From: Hyphococcus sp.
Lineage (GTDB): Bacteria > Pseudomonadota > Alphaproteobacteria > Caulobacterales > Parvularculaceae
Direction of reading: 5' to 3'
Length of the DNA stretch: 64,000 nt
NCBI GenBank assembly: GCA_028289605.1
Contig: JANQON010000016.1
Location: 124,001-188,000, forward strand
Shown here: piece by piece, positions 26,617 to 37,108 of the stretch
How positions within the stretch are numbered: the stretch's first letter is position 1
Layout of the letters: each line of letters starts with the position of its first letter
Made by a program: the position numbers and the translations under genes
Notes under the pieces: generated by a model
What the model saw: only the letters and a program-made list of their open reading frames with translations
What the model was told of the DNA's origin: nothing
Database searches by the model: none

Positions 26617-27153
26617 TTAGGCTTTGCCCGGAAAACGGAACATTTTTTCGTATGCAGACGTATCGAAAAGCGCGCCAAAATCGGTCGCCATCGGCGTGAA
26701 AGCTTCTTTGGCCGCCTCGACCGTTTTCGCAGTCATGTCCTGGGTCCGGGCGACGCGGGTTTCGAAGAGGTTCGACCAGTAAGCTTGCTGAATTTCCATG
26801 GCGTCGGCGAAGGTTTTGGCCTTGCCAAGGTCGCTGGCCAGTTGAACGGCGTCTGAGATTTCCTCTTTCGCCGCCTCTACGAACTCGGAATTCATTTCGG
26901 CAGCCATTTGTTGGTGCTTTTCGAAACGAGCGCGCATTTCCGCTGTCATGTCCTCGGCTTTTTCGCGCATGTCTTCAGCGGTGTCGGCAAAATGGCTCAT
27001 CGCGTCCTCAAATTGCTCACGCGCTTTGGCGGTAAAGTCTTCCGCCGTTTTCAGCGCATCGCCCGCCGCAGACGCAGCGGCCGGCGATTCGGCTTTTTTT
27101 GCAGTTGATTTCACGGTTTGTTTCGCGGTGGTTTTCGGGGTGGCAGTCGCCAT
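26617..27153 (-). CDS. phasin family protein
   Basis: Phasins coat polyhydroxyalkanoate granules or act as small helical surface proteins. The 178-residue product has an Ala/Lys-rich N-terminus (MATATPKTTAKQTVKSTAKK), then a long amphipathic helical Phasin_2-type region with AEDFTAKAREQFEDAMSH and FADAMEIQQAYWSNLFE. The ATG at 27153 follows AGAGGAGG, better than an in-frame start further upstream. No PHA synthase is nearby. Confidence 0.85.
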   Translation of the reverse strand: MATATPKTTAKQTVKSTAKKAESPAAASAAGDALKTAEDFTAKAREQFEDAMSHFADTAEDMREKAEDMTAEMRARFEKHQQMAAEMNSEFVEAAKEEISDAVQLASDLGKAKTFADAMEIQQAYWSNLFETRVARTQDMTAKTVEAAKEAFTPMATDFGALFDTSAYEKMFRFPGKA

Positions 27154-27272
27154 CAAAGCCTCCTCTGGGATGGTGATCGGCGCGCGCAGTATTTTGTGCG
27201 GCGCAACATAACCGGGGCATAAGCGATTTTGTGCGGCGCAACAAGTGCCGTCCGGCACATTTTTCGAGGATT

Positions 27273-28466
27273 TTAGGGTTGCAGCGCCTCAAGCACCGCC
27301 GCTGACGCGTAGCCGTCGGCGGGCAGGCCGGCATCCTGCTGCCATGCGCGCAAGGCGCGCCGGGTGCCGGCGCCGATGATCCCATCCACCGGCCCTGGGT
27401 CGTAGCCCCTGTCAGTCAGGGCTTGCTGCAGCGATTTGCGTTCATCCAGGCTCAGTGGACGGTCCTCGCGGGGCCACAGCGCAGCGATCGAGCCAACGCG
27501 GCCGGCGATTTCCTCCGACAGGAGCGCGACGGCGAGCGCGTAGGCGGTCGAGCGGTTGTATTGCAAAATCGCCTCAAAATTCCCGAACACCAAAAATGCG
27601 GGCCCCTTGGCGCCGGCGGGCAATATGATCCGGCCGCGCAGATTGGGGTCGAATTCTCCGACCAGTTCGCCGCGCACAGCTTCGGCGCCGAGGCCGGCCC
27701 ATTCCACCAGCGGCTTCGAAACCCCCACATCTGCGAGCGCGAAATCAAAGTCTTCGGGCAGCCGGACTTCAGTTCCCCAAGCGTCGTCTGCCCGGTAGCC
27801 GGACGCCGCCAGGTAGTTTGCAGTGGACGCGAAGACGTCGCCGAGATTGGTCCATATATCGCGCCGGCCGTCGCTGTCGTGATCGACGGCGTAAGCAAGG
27901 TATGTGGTCGGGATGAACTGGGTGTGCCCCATGGCGCCCGCCCACGAACCTTTCAAGTCGTTCCTTTGGGCGTAGCCGTTTTGGATGATTTTGAGCGCGC
28001 CGATAAGCTGCGATCGGCCGTAGCCTGTGCGTCGTCCCTCATAGGCGAGGGTCGCAAGCGCCTGGATGACGTCATAATTTCCCAGGATCGCTCCGTAGGC
28101 GGATTCCATGCCCCAGATGGCGACGATGATCTCCGAGTCGACGCCATAGGCGTCCTCAATCAGCGAGAGCAGAATACGGTTTTGCGCAAGTCCGTCTTTG
28201 CCGTCCGCTATTTTCTTCTCCGAGACGGCGCTGTCGAGATAGCTCCAAATGGCCCGGGAGAATTCCGGCTGATTGTCATTGAGCTCATAAACGCGTTCGT
28301 TGATTGTAACGCCCTGAAACGCTTCATCGATAACGGCGCGATCTATGCCGGCGGCGGCGGCCTCCGCACGAAACCCATCGAGCCAGGTCAGAAAATCGGC
28401 GTTCTGAGCCTTCGCCGTTGATATCATGGCGCAGACGAGGGCGGTCGCAGCGATGAAACATTTCAT
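27273..28466 (-). CDS. lytic murein transglycosylase with peptidoglycan-binding domain
   Basis: This periplasmic enzyme cleaves the glycan strands of peptidoglycan to form 1,6-anhydro ends. The 397-residue precursor starts MKCFIAATALVCAMISTAKA, a signal peptide. A MltB-type (SLT_2) domain spans about 25-315, with the likely catalytic Glu in IVAIWGMESAYGAILG and later GAMGHTQFIPTTYL. A PG_binding_1 domain closes the protein (LQQALTDRGYDPGPVDG). GGGGA precedes the ATG at 28466; an upstream in-frame start at 28496 is less likely. Confidence 0.9.
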   Translation of the reverse strand: MKCFIAATALVCAMISTAKAQNADFLTWLDGFRAEAAAAGIDRAVIDEAFQGVTINERVYELNDNQPEFSRAIWSYLDSAVSEKKIADGKDGLAQNRILLSLIEDAYGVDSEIIVAIWGMESAYGAILGNYDVIQALATLAYEGRRTGYGRSQLIGALKIIQNGYAQRNDLKGSWAGAMGHTQFIPTTYLAYAVDHDSDGRRDIWTNLGDVFASTANYLAASGYRADDAWGTEVRLPEDFDFALADVGVSKPLVEWAGLGAEAVRGELVGEFDPNLRGRIILPAGAKGPAFLVFGNFEAILQYNRSTAYALAVALLSEEIAGRVGSIAALWPREDRPLSLDERKSLQQALTDRGYDPGPVDGIIGAGTRRALRAWQQDAGLPADGYASAAVLEALQP

Positions 28467-28806
28467 GAAAGATCCCCGAATAGTAGAACGCGACATAGTG
28501 CGACCGCAATTTCCTTAGGCGAAGCATGGCGCGCCGGCAAGGCGGGAATATGGCGGCTTTCGGCGCTCGATGCGACGCTGTAATGTGGGGGCAAAATCGC
28601 GTGGTTTCGGCCTCGCCGTCAACGCTCATGAGGTCGCTTGTAGGGGGTATTGTTGCGAATTCTTGCCGCCGCGCCGGCGACGGAAATGCGTAGGTCGGCG
28701 CTGAAGTCTGAAATCTCCATCCGTCGGCGGCCCAAAACGAAAGTGCAGCGGGCCGTCGACCCCAAGCCCAATAGAGAGTCACGATTGTGATCTGGACAAA
28801 ATCATC
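28467..28806. other. divergent intergenic region
   Basis: It separates the leftward transglycosylase from the rightward serine hydrolase and must hold both promoters, but no clear box pairs stand out. Open frames here are shadows. Confidence 0.4.
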
Positions 28807-30186
28807 ATGAAAGCAAACCGCTGGCTGGCCGTCGCCGCCGCTCCGCTGTTGACGTGTAATGCGTTCGCGCAGGACCGCGATCCGGCGCATGTTTCTCTTG
28901 TCGCCGGTTACAAGGCGGCGTTTACCTGTTCGGCGCATTTCAACGCCGGCAGAAGCGTCGACCAGATCGCCGGCGATGAATTGAACCGTATTTATCGCGG
29001 CTATCGGGACGCGATGGCGACCCTGCCGGCTGCTGTTATCGATGACGCAAATAAACGCGTTTCGGTGCAATATTCTGAGGACATGCCGCCTCGCGTTGCG
29101 GCGTGGCGCCCGTATCTTGGTTGCGTCCAGTGGCCCACCGGCGCCGACGGCGACGATCTCGATCCGCCGCACGCGAAAGTGCGCGAGCCGCGTTCGGCGC
29201 CGCCGCCATTGCCGGTCCAGTTGCGCGACGATCCGACCTTGGCGGAAATCGTCGCCGCCGCGTTCGATCGCGCCACTTATGGCGAAGGAACCGAAACAAG
29301 CGCCGTTGTCATTATGGAGAACGGCGCAATTATCGCCGAACGCTATCGCGACGGCTTTGACGCCAATACGCCGCAACGCACCTGGTCGGTGGCGAAGTCT
29401 ATTGCGGCGACAATCATCGGCGCTGCGGTGCAGGACGGCGTTTTGTCTGTCGAAGAGGCCGCCGGTCTTGAAGCCTGGTCGGCGGCAGGCGATCCGCGCG
29501 GACGAATAACGATCGAGAATCTTCTTCACATGTCCAGCGGGCTGACATCGTCGACGGCGGGCAACCGCACCGACGACGTTTATTTCGGCGGCGGGCTGGT
29601 GATCGACCACGCAATTGACAACCGGTTGGTCGCCGCGCCGGGCAGTCGATGGCGCTACGCCAACAACGATACGATGGCGGCGGTACGCGCGCTCCGTGAG
29701 CGGATGAAAAATGACAGGAAGTTTCTGTCGTATCCGTTTGAGAGAGTCCTTCTTCCGCTTGGCATGCGGCGGACTTTTCTGGAAACGGACTGGAACGGCG
29801 ATTTCATTTTATCCAGTCAGGTCTGGACGACGGCGCGCGACCTCGCCCGCCTGGGTCTGCTCTATCTCAATGACGGCGTATGGGAGGGCGAGCGGATTCT
29901 GCCCGAGGGTTGGGCGGCCTATGTGGCGACGCCGGCGCCGTCGCAACCCAAAGACCGCCGTGAGGGGGAAAACCGTCCCGGCTACGGCGCTCAGTTCTGG
30001 CTCTATGGCGAGCGTCACGGGTTGCCTGCCGGCGTCTACGCGGCGCAGGGCAACCGCGGCCAGTATGTGATGATTGTGCCGTCCCGCGGCGTTGTCATTG
30101 TCCGGCGCGGTTTTGACGACGGCGGCGGGTTTGACCTGAGGCGTTTTTCCGTTGACGTCTTGGACGCGCTTGAACAGCGTCCCTAA
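28807..30186 (+). CDS. secreted serine hydrolase of the beta-lactamase/DD-peptidase fold
   Basis: The 459-residue protein starts with a signal peptide (cleavage after AFA). The catalytic Ser-x-x-Lys is S194VAK197 in TWSVAKSIAATIIG, with YANND as the tyrosine motif. It fits the class C beta-lactamase-like family that also holds 6-aminohexanoate-dimer hydrolases and esterases. The first 140 residues precede that domain and are not recognised. The substrate cannot be told; it is not evidence for antibiotic resistance. Confidence 0.85.
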   Translation: MKANRWLAVAAAPLLTCNAFAQDRDPAHVSLVAGYKAAFTCSAHFNAGRSVDQIAGDELNRIYRGYRDAMATLPAAVIDDANKRVSVQYSEDMPPRVAAWRPYLGCVQWPTGADGDDLDPPHAKVREPRSAPPPLPVQLRDDPTLAEIVAAAFDRATYGEGTETSAVVIMENGAIIAERYRDGFDANTPQRTWSVAKSIAATIIGAAVQDGVLSVEEAAGLEAWSAAGDPRGRITIENLLHMSSGLTSSTAGNRTDDVYFGGGLVIDHAIDNRLVAAPGSRWRYANNDTMAAVRALRERMKNDRKFLSYPFERVLLPLGMRRTFLETDWNGDFILSSQVWTTARDLARLGLLYLNDGVWEGERILPEGWAAYVATPAPSQPKDRREGENRPGYGAQFWLYGERHGLPAGVYAAQGNRGQYVMIVPSRGVVIVRRGFDDGGGFDLRRFSVDVLDALEQRP

Positions 30187-30276
30187 CGAAAGACAGGGGT
30201 ATACGCTTGGCTTTGGCCAGTCCTTTTTCTGGGAAGGCCTCCCTATCTCCCGCGTCCCAGAACGAAGGAGAAACCC

Positions 30277-31239
30277 ATGAGTGCGCCTCGGTATAGAGAA
30301 AACCTGCCGCAGCTTGGCGAGAAGATCTTTCTCACCGATAGCGGTCTTGAGACAGACCTGATCTTCAATAGGGGTTTTCACCTGCCTGATTTCGCATCTT
30401 TTGTTTTGCTCGACGATGCGAAGGGTAGAGCGGCGTTGCTCGACTACTGCCTTGCGCACGCCGACATCGCTCGACATCACGGTTGCGGATTTGTCATGGA
30501 AAGCCCGACCTGGCGCGCGAGCCCGGACTGGGGAGACAAACTCGGTTTGTCCCGTCAGGCGCTTGCTGCGATCAACGAGGACGCGATCGCGCTGCTGGTG
30601 GAAGCGCGCGACAAGGCGGCGCTTGATCAACCTTTTGTAATTTCCGGCAATGTTGGTCCTCGCGGCGACGGATATGTCCCGGGCGCATTGATGACGGCGG
30701 AGGACGCGGAGGCCTATCACGCATTCCAGGCGGAAGTGTTCGCCGAGACCGAAGCCGATCTAATCACGGCCATGACCATGAACAATGCGGCGGAGGCGAT
30801 TGGGTTTGCCAACGCCGCGGCGGCCGTCGATATGCCCGCGGTGGTGTCGTTCACTGTTGAAACGGACGGCGTTCTGCCGTCAGGTCAGGCGCTGGGCGAA
30901 GCCATTATGGAGACGGATTTCGAGGCGCGGCGGGCGCCTGCCTATTACATGATCAACTGCGCGCATCCGACCCATTTTGACAGCGCCCTTCGCGAAGGAG
31001 GGCCCTGGCTTTCAAGGCTCAGGGGCGTTCGCGCAAATGCGTCGAAATGCTCTCACGCGGAACTCGACGCCGCCGAAACGCTCGACGAGGGAAATCCGGG
31101 AGAGCTTGGACGAGAGCACGCCGCGTTGCGCGGTCGGTTGCGATCCTTGACCATATTCGGCGGGTGTTGCGGCACGGACACGCGACATGTCGAGGCCATC
31201 GCGGCCATGGTCTCCGACTCTGCAGCCCGGGCCGCGTAA
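30277..31239 (+). CDS. homocysteine S-methyltransferase family protein
   Basis: Members move a methyl group from S-methylmethionine, betaine or methylated corrinoid to homocysteine using zinc held by three Cys. Here they are Cys228 (NCAHP) and Cys297-298 (GGCCGTD), all present. The N-terminus has TDSGLETDLIF, the usual first strand. At 320 residues it is the single-domain MmuM-like form. GAAGGAG precedes the ATG. No riboswitch fold was recognised in the 90-base leader. The methyl donor is uncertain. Confidence 0.87.
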   Translation: MSAPRYRENLPQLGEKIFLTDSGLETDLIFNRGFHLPDFASFVLLDDAKGRAALLDYCLAHADIARHHGCGFVMESPTWRASPDWGDKLGLSRQALAAINEDAIALLVEARDKAALDQPFVISGNVGPRGDGYVPGALMTAEDAEAYHAFQAEVFAETEADLITAMTMNNAAEAIGFANAAAAVDMPAVVSFTVETDGVLPSGQALGEAIMETDFEARRAPAYYMINCAHPTHFDSALREGGPWLSRLRGVRANASKCSHAELDAAETLDEGNPGELGREHAALRGRLRSLTIFGGCCGTDTRHVEAIAAMVSDSAARAA

Positions 31240-31303
31240 GACCCATATTCGGGGAGAGAGACCGAGCCCGCCCCGGCATGCGACAGCGGCCGGGGCGGTT
31301 CTG

Positions 31304-32224
31304 TTATCTGTAGGCGGAACCATCAAGTTGGTCGATGTCGCGAATGGCTTCGCGCATGCCGCGCCATTCGGCTGTGCGAACATACAGGTACATCGCGGCC
31401 CATAACGGGAAATCTTGGGGTTTCAGGTACCTCCCGCCGACCCGAAACAGCGAGCCGCCCTCTGATTTCATGCGTTTGAAAGTTAACCCGGGCATACGGC
31501 GCGCGCTGCGATCGACGCCCATCATCATGTCTGAATATCCCGCATTTCGCCGAACATCCCGCACGAACTCGAAACCGCCAATCGCATGACGGGTGCGCGC
31601 GTCCCGGCAAAAGTACATCTTAACCCCGGCCTCGCGCATCATCTGAAGTCTCTTGCGCGATGACAAAAATGGGGTGGCCGCTTTCGGGTACGGGAACTGC
31701 TTGATGATTTCCGTTCGATAGAGCGCGCCGTTATTGGATGCGTGGACAGTTTCGCCGGATGCGCCCAAATCGTCGAAGCTGCGGTCGAGCAGGTTGAGGG
31801 CGCGCTTCCACGACGTGTCCTCTCCATACCATGTTCGCCCGCTGAAGATGTCATATTCGGGATTGGCGACAACGGCTTCGCCGACCCGGCGGAGCCAATC
31901 CGGTTCAGGAAGGGCGTCCGCTTCAAAGACAGCCACCCAGGGTGTTGTCGTGAGCGAAACCGCATAATCCTTAAGCGCCGCCGACATATCAGAGGGATAG
32001 TAAACGACTTCGACGCCGGGAAACGCATCGCGCAAGGCGGTTGGCGGGTCGACATCGCGCAACGCGTCGTTCTCGGCAATGATGACGCGGAAAGACCGGC
32101 CATAATCCTGCGCGGCAAGCGCATGGAGCATATCAATCTCATCGGCCCACGTTTTGACGTCGCCGTCTTCAAAGTCGGAGACAACGACAACGGTGAGATC
32201 GATCAATTCGGCGTCGCCAGTCAC
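31304..32224 (-). CDS. family 2 glycosyltransferase
   Basis: A GT-A fold is suggested by LTVVVVSDFEDGDVKT at the start, AVFEADALPEPDWL as a DxD-like donor site, and NNGALYRTEII in the acceptor region. The 306-residue protein has no obvious membrane helix. The GTG start is the longest choice. No polysaccharide cluster surrounds it, so the sugar and acceptor are unknown. Confidence 0.8.
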   Translation of the reverse strand: MTGDAELIDLTVVVVSDFEDGDVKTWADEIDMLHALAAQDYGRSFRVIIAENDALRDVDPPTALRDAFPGVEVVYYPSDMSAALKDYAVSLTTTPWVAVFEADALPEPDWLRRVGEAVVANPEYDIFSGRTWYGEDTSWKRALNLLDRSFDDLGASGETVHASNNGALYRTEIIKQFPYPKAATPFLSSRKRLQMMREAGVKMYFCRDARTRHAIGGFEFVRDVRRNAGYSDMMMGVDRSARRMPGLTFKRMKSEGGSLFRVGGRYLKPQDFPLWAAMYLYVRTAEWRGMREAIRDIDQLDGSAYR

Positions 32225-32420
32225 GGACGTCTAGCCCTTCAAAGAAGCTTCTAATACGGTTTTGACCGACAAATGGGAAAAATCCGCTAAGGCCTTATCG
32301 CAAATTAATGCGTTTTTCGTCCAGGGAGCAATGCTGCGGCCTATTATTTTGCCAACAGGCCGGATGTCACGACAGCGTTTTCGATCGAACCATTTTAATC
32401 AGCCAACGCGCCGGTGGAGA

Positions 32421-34436
32421 CTATTCTATCTCCTCAAAGTCGACCAACAGATCGCCGTCGCGCACCTGGTCGCCTGCTTGTCGCTTGTATGATTTCACAA
32501 CGCCGTCAAAGGGCGCTTTGATGGCGTGCTCCATCTTCATGGCTTCCATCACCAGAAGCGTCCCGCCGGCCGCAATTTCGTCTCCTGGGCTTGCAGACAA
32601 CACGGTAATGACGCCGGGCATTGGCGCCGTAAGTGATCCCTCGCTGGAATGATGCGATGAAATACCCGCGAGGGGGCGCGGCAACCCGACGTCCCAATGC
32701 TTGGCGCCGCTCCACACGCGAAGCGCGCCAAGATGGTCAGCGACAGCGGCGGAATACTGAGCGCCATCGAGCTGGATCACGAAATCGCTATTGTCGGTGC
32801 GTGAAAAACCAAACGAAAACCGGACCGACGCTTGAGGTTCGTCTCCGTTTCGGCGCGCGGCGGCGGCGGCGTTGCGTTCTATGACGACATCGATGAGCGA
32901 GCCCGTGCGGTGCAGTGTCGCCAGCGCCGGCGCGTCTTCAACGTCGATCCAGTAAACGGCGCGGGGCGGCCGGTTGAGCCGAAAGCCTGTGAGCGATTCC
33001 CACGGATCTGCGCCGCAGTCTCGTCGCGCGCGCGTATGCAGCGCGGCAAGGGCCGCCGCCCAAACGCTTGGGCCCGCCGGCGCCGTGTCAAACAATGCAT
33101 CGCTGTGGTCATCGATGAAGCGGGTGGAGACGGCGCCGTCGTCAAATGCTGGATGACTGGCGACCGCAGACAAAAATGCGGCGTTGGTCTCCAGCCCGGC
33201 GACACGCACCTCGTCAAGGGCCGCGTGCAACGCACTGAGCGCCTGACCACGATCCTGGCCGCCAGTGATGATTTTAGCGATCATCGGATCGTAGAATGGC
33301 GTCACTTCCATTCCTTCTTCCACGCCGGAATCAATTCTGGCGATGTGGTCCGGCAAGCGCAGCGTTGTCAGTACGCCAATGGACGGCGCAAAATTCTGCG
33401 CCGGCGCCTCAGCGTAAAGACGCGCTTCAAAGGCGTGACCGCGTTCCCGGATTTGGCCCTGCTCAAGAGGAAGGCCTTCGCCTGCCGCGATGCGCAACTG
33501 CCACTCGACAAAATCCAGGCCTGTAATTTTCTCTGAGACCGGGTGCTCAACCTGAAGCCGAGTATTCATCTCCATGAAGTAGACAGCGCCGTTGTCGGCA
33601 TCATACAGGAATTCCACGGTTCCGGCGCCGCGATAGTCAACAGCCTTACCGGCGTTGACGCCGGCGGCGAGCAAATCCTGGCGGACCGCGTCCGGCATGT
33701 TCGGCGCAGGCGCTTCCTCGATGATCTTTTGATGGCGTCTCTGCACGGAACAATCACGTTCATACATGTGGACAACATCGCCCTTGCCGTCGCCGAAGAT
33801 CTGGACTTCGACATGCCGCGCGCGCGCGATGTATTTTTCGATCAGAAAGCGGTCGTCGCCAAAAGCGGACATTGCCTCGCGCTTTGCAGAGGCGAGGGCG
33901 TCTTCCAGCTCACTCTTTGTCTCAACAAGACGCATGCCTTTGCCGCCGCCGCCGGCGGTCGCTTTCAGAAGCACAGGATAACCGATGCGTTTTGCTTCGC
34001 GCCGGAAGGTGTCCGGGGACTGATCGTCGCCCTGATAGCCCGGCGTCGTCGGCACGTTTGCCTTTTCCATCAGATCTTTGGCGGCGGACTTTGATCCCAT
34101 CGCGCGGATGGTATTCGCGGTGGGGCCGATAAAAACGATATTGTCGCGGTCCAGCGCTTCGGCGAATGCAGCGTTCTCGGACAAGAATCCATAGCCCGGG
34201 TGAACCGCTTCGGCGCCTGTCTGTTTGCACGCGGCGACGATTTTCTCCATCCGAAGATAGCTTTCGGCCGCCGCCGCCGGCCCGATATGGACGGCCTCGT
34301 CACAGGCGCGCACATGCGGCGCGTTCGCGTCGGCGTCGGAATAGACCGCAACCGTTTTCACGCCCATCGCTTTCGCAGTCCGCGCAACGCGCACAGCGAT
34401 CTCTCCACGATTGGCGATCAGGATCTTTTTGAACAT
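32421..34436 (-). CDS. acyl-CoA carboxylase biotin-carboxylase/BCCP subunit, methylcrotonyl type
   Basis: The 671-residue alpha subunit starts with biotin carboxylase (MFKKILIANRGEIAVRV; ATP-grasp GGGGKGMRLV; EMNTRLQVEHPV). A linker domain follows, then a biotinyl domain with Lys634 in VMEAMKMEH. It carboxylates biotin with ATP and bicarbonate and hands it to the beta subunit encoded upstream at 34989-36593. Length and partner fit 3-methylcrotonyl-CoA carboxylase of leucine breakdown, but propionyl- or geranyl-CoA enzymes are close alternatives. The other usual leucine genes (ivd, hydratase) are not visible. Confidence 0.9.
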   Translation of the reverse strand: MFKKILIANRGEIAVRVARTAKAMGVKTVAVYSDADANAPHVRACDEAVHIGPAAAAESYLRMEKIVAACKQTGAEAVHPGYGFLSENAAFAEALDRDNIVFIGPTANTIRAMGSKSAAKDLMEKANVPTTPGYQGDDQSPDTFRREAKRIGYPVLLKATAGGGGKGMRLVETKSELEDALASAKREAMSAFGDDRFLIEKYIARARHVEVQIFGDGKGDVVHMYERDCSVQRRHQKIIEEAPAPNMPDAVRQDLLAAGVNAGKAVDYRGAGTVEFLYDADNGAVYFMEMNTRLQVEHPVSEKITGLDFVEWQLRIAAGEGLPLEQGQIRERGHAFEARLYAEAPAQNFAPSIGVLTTLRLPDHIARIDSGVEEGMEVTPFYDPMIAKIITGGQDRGQALSALHAALDEVRVAGLETNAAFLSAVASHPAFDDGAVSTRFIDDHSDALFDTAPAGPSVWAAALAALHTRARRDCGADPWESLTGFRLNRPPRAVYWIDVEDAPALATLHRTGSLIDVVIERNAAAAARRNGDEPQASVRFSFGFSRTDNSDFVIQLDGAQYSAAVADHLGALRVWSGAKHWDVGLPRPLAGISSHHSSEGSLTAPMPGVITVLSASPGDEIAAGGTLLVMEAMKMEHAIKAPFDGVVKSYKRQAGDQVRDGDLLVDFEEIE

Positions 34437-34440
34437 GAGG

Positions 34441-34956
34441 CTAACCCGCCGCTTCGAATGCTGGATGCATTGTTATCTCCCGTCGCGCGCCGTCGAGCGC
34501 GCCCTGACAATCGATGATCTGAAGCGCGTCGCCGACTTTGCGGTCGCCCCAAAAAACTCCCTGCTTTTCCGCAGGCGAAAAACCAAATCGAGGGTAATAT
34601 TCAGCATGACCCAAGACCGCGATGAGCGAGGCGCCGTCGCGACGGATTGCCTTGATCGCCTTAGTGAGCAACGTTGCGCCAATGCCTTTGCGCTGTTGAT
34701 CCGGCGCTACCGCGACCGGCGACAGTTGCAAGTGCGCGCCCGGCAGCGCCGGCGCCAACGTGATTTTTGAAAAGCCGCAATATCCGATGATATCAGAGCC
34801 GATCTCGGCGACGAACTCCGCCGCCATCGCGCTGTCGTTCCACAGCGCTTCCACGATTTCCGCGACCGGTTCTGGTGCGAATGCGTCGCGCACGACCGTC
34901 AAGATCTGGTCGCGATCGTTTGTGTTCGCTTCGCGGATCAAAATGTCTTGCGACAT
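34441..34956 (-). CDS. GNAT-family N-acetyltransferase
   Basis: The 171-residue protein has the acetyl-CoA site of the family: LSPVAVAPDQQRKGIGATLL (motif A), followed by GHAEYYPRFGF. It resembles the YhbS-type subgroup. It sits between the two carboxylase subunit genes, four bases before the alpha subunit ATG, so it is co-transcribed. Its substrate is unknown; control of the carboxylase by acetylation is only a thought. Confidence 0.85.
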   Translation of the reverse strand: MSQDILIREANTNDRDQILTVVRDAFAPEPVAEIVEALWNDSAMAAEFVAEIGSDIIGYCGFSKITLAPALPGAHLQLSPVAVAPDQQRKGIGATLLTKAIKAIRRDGASLIAVLGHAEYYPRFGFSPAEKQGVFWGDRKVGDALQIIDCQGALDGARREITMHPAFEAAG

Positions 34957-34988
34957 ACATTATTGCCGGTGCTGGGCGACATCTGTGC

Positions 34989-36593
34989 TCACATCCTGAA
35001 GACGCCGAAACGTGTTTCTTCCACCGGCGCGTTCAGCGACGCGGATATGCAAAGACCTAAAACATCGCGGGTTTGGGCAGGGTCAATCACGCCGTCGTCC
35101 CAAAGGCGCGCCGATGAATAATAGGGCGATCCTTGTGCTTCATAATCTGCGCGGATTTTGTTCTTGAACGCCTCTTCTTCTTCGTCCGACCAGCTCTCAC
35201 CCTCGCGCAATCCATCGCGCTTGACGGTGGCCAGCACGCTCGCCGCCTGTTCGCCGCCCATCACTGAAATGCGAGCGTTCGGCCACATGAACATGAAGCG
35301 CGGTCCATAGGCGCGCCCGCACATGCCGTAGTTGCCCGCGCCGTATGAGCCGCCGACCACGACAGTGAACTTTGGGACGCCCGCTGTCGCAACCGCTGTC
35401 ACGAGCTTTGCGCCGTCTTTAGCGATGCCGCCTTCTTCAGCGGACTTGCCGACCATGAACCCTGTTATGTTCTGTAAAAAAACCAGCGGTATCTTTCGCT
35501 GGCAGCACAGCTCAATGAAATGGGCGCCCTTTTTTGCGCTCTCAGAGAACAGGATGCCGTTATTGGCGAGAATGCCGACGGGATATCCATGTAAACGCGC
35601 AAAACCGGTGACAAGCGTCGAGCCGTAAAGCGGCTTAAACTCATCGAAGTCCGATCCGTCCACGATCCGCGCAATGATTTCTCTTACGTCATAAGGCTTG
35701 CGCGCATCGGCCTCGACAACGCCATAGAGCTCTTCAGGATCATAAAGCGGCGGGATCGGTTCAGCGAGCGTGACGCCGCCAAGTTTGACCCAGTTGAGAC
35801 GAGAGACAATCGTTCGCGCCAACCCCAGGGCGTGATCGTCATCTTCCGCGAGATGATCGGCGACGCCGGACACACGCGTATGGACGTCGCCGCCGCCAAG
35901 GTCTTCGGCGGAGACGACCTCTCCGGTGGCCGCCTTCACCAGCGGTGGGCCGCCCAGAAAAATCGTGCCTTGTTTTTTAACAATCACCGCTTCGTCGGAC
36001 ATCGCCGGAACGTAAGCGCCGCCGGCTGTGCATGATCCGTGCACGACTGCAATTTGTGGAATGCCTTTGGAAGACATTTGCGCCTGATTGAAAAAGATCC
36101 GCCCGAAATCATCCTTATCCGGAAAAACCTCGTCCTGCATTGGCAAGAACGCGCCGCCGGATTCGACGAGATAGATACACGGCAACCGGTTCTCTAGAGC
36201 GATTTCCTGCGCGCGAAGATGCTTTTTCACCGTCATTGGATGATAGGTGCCGCCCTTCACGGTGGGGTCGTTAGCAACGATGATGCATTCTACGCCCTCA
36301 ATGCGGCCAACGCCGGCGACAACCCCGGCAGCGTGGACATCTCCGGAATACATCTCCCAGGCGGCGAACTGCCCGATTTCAAGAAAGGGCGCACCGGGAT
36401 CCAGCAATCGCGCGATTCGCTCCCGGGCCAGCAGCTTGCCCCGTTTCTTGTGGCGCTCATTATATCGCTCGCCGCCGCCTGCGGCGATGACATCGGCCCT
36501 CGCGCGCATCTCATCGACCGCCGCGCGCATGGCGTTTCGGTTGGCGGCGAAGCTCTCCGATCGTGGATCGATTTTGGATTCTATAACGGACAT
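34989..36593 (-). CDS. acyl-CoA carboxylase carboxyltransferase subunit, methylcrotonyl type
   Basis: The 534-residue beta subunit has both halves of the carboxyltransferase fold, with [36 protein letters not shown] and [20 protein letters not shown], which are strongly methylcrotonyl-CoA carboxylase-like. It moves carboxyl from biotin to the acyl-CoA. The ATG at 36593 follows a GGGG run; a TTG 54 bases earlier adds a tail unlike the family. It is the third gene of a leftward operon. Confidence 0.9.
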   Translation of the reverse strand: MSVIESKIDPRSESFAANRNAMRAAVDEMRARADVIAAGGGERYNERHKKRGKLLARERIARLLDPGAPFLEIGQFAAWEMYSGDVHAAGVVAGVGRIEGVECIIVANDPTVKGGTYHPMTVKKHLRAQEIALENRLPCIYLVESGGAFLPMQDEVFPDKDDFGRIFFNQAQMSSKGIPQIAVVHGSCTAGGAYVPAMSDEAVIVKKQGTIFLGGPPLVKAATGEVVSAEDLGGGDVHTRVSGVADHLAEDDDHALGLARTIVSRLNWVKLGGVTLAEPIPPLYDPEELYGVVEADARKPYDVREIIARIVDGSDFDEFKPLYGSTLVTGFARLHGYPVGILANNGILFSESAKKGAHFIELCCQRKIPLVFLQNITGFMVGKSAEEGGIAKDGAKLVTAVATAGVPKFTVVVGGSYGAGNYGMCGRAYGPRFMFMWPNARISVMGGEQAASVLATVKRDGLREGESWSDEEEEAFKNKIRADYEAQGSPYYSSARLWDDGVIDPAQTRDVLGLCISASLNAPVEETRFGVFRM

Positions 36594-36676
36594 GCAGCCC
36601 CGGCGTTTCCCTAGTTTTTTTAGCGCTTTAGCAAACGGCGCCGACAAAGGAAACCATGGGGCGAGCGGCGCCGCCG

Positions 36677-37108
36677 TCAGGCTGCGATTTTTTCCAGCGC
36701 GGCGCGCAGCGGCGCGGGCAGGCTGGCGGGGCGGCGTGTCGCGCGATCGACGTAAACATGGACGAAATGGCCTTCGGCGGCCGGCTCAGTAGCGTCCTCT
36801 TTGAAAATGGCGAGTTGGTATTTGACCGACGAGTTTCCAATCCTCGCCACGCGAAGCCCGCCCTCCAGTGATTCCGGAAAAGAAACCGGCGCAAAATACC
36901 GGCATTGTGTTTCGACAACGAGGCCGATCACGTCGCTGGCCCCAATGTCCAGAGCGCCCTCTGAAACAAGATAGCCATTCACGATCGTGTCAAAAAAACT
37001 ATAATAAACGACGTTGTTGACATGCGCATAGACATCATTGTCCATCCAGCGCGTCTGAATGGGCGTGAAGCGCCGAAAATCTGCGCGGCTGAATTCAGGC
37101 GACGACAT
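36677..37108 (-). CDS. acyl-CoA thioesterase, 4HBT hotdog family
   Basis: The 143-residue protein shows the hotdog motif [23 protein letters not shown], with the active-site Asp of 4-hydroxybenzoyl-CoA/YbgC-type thioesterases. It would hydrolyse acyl-CoA. Its ATG shares one base with the stop of the alcohol dehydrogenase (TAATG), and the carboxylase genes follow. This places it in an acyl-CoA catabolic operon. Confidence 0.88.
   Translation of the reverse strand: MSSPEFSRADFRRFTPIQTRWMDNDVYAHVNNVVYYSFFDTIVNGYLVSEGALDIGASDVIGLVVETQCRYFAPVSFPESLEGGLRVARIGNSSVKYQLAIFKEDATEPAAEGHFVHVYVDRATRRPASLPAPLRAALEKIAA

Noticed and set aside
28324-29610. 428-codon leftward frame over the serine hydrolase
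   Set aside because: The plus-strand frame has signal peptide and catalytic motifs; the leftward one overlaps two real genes and has no family features.
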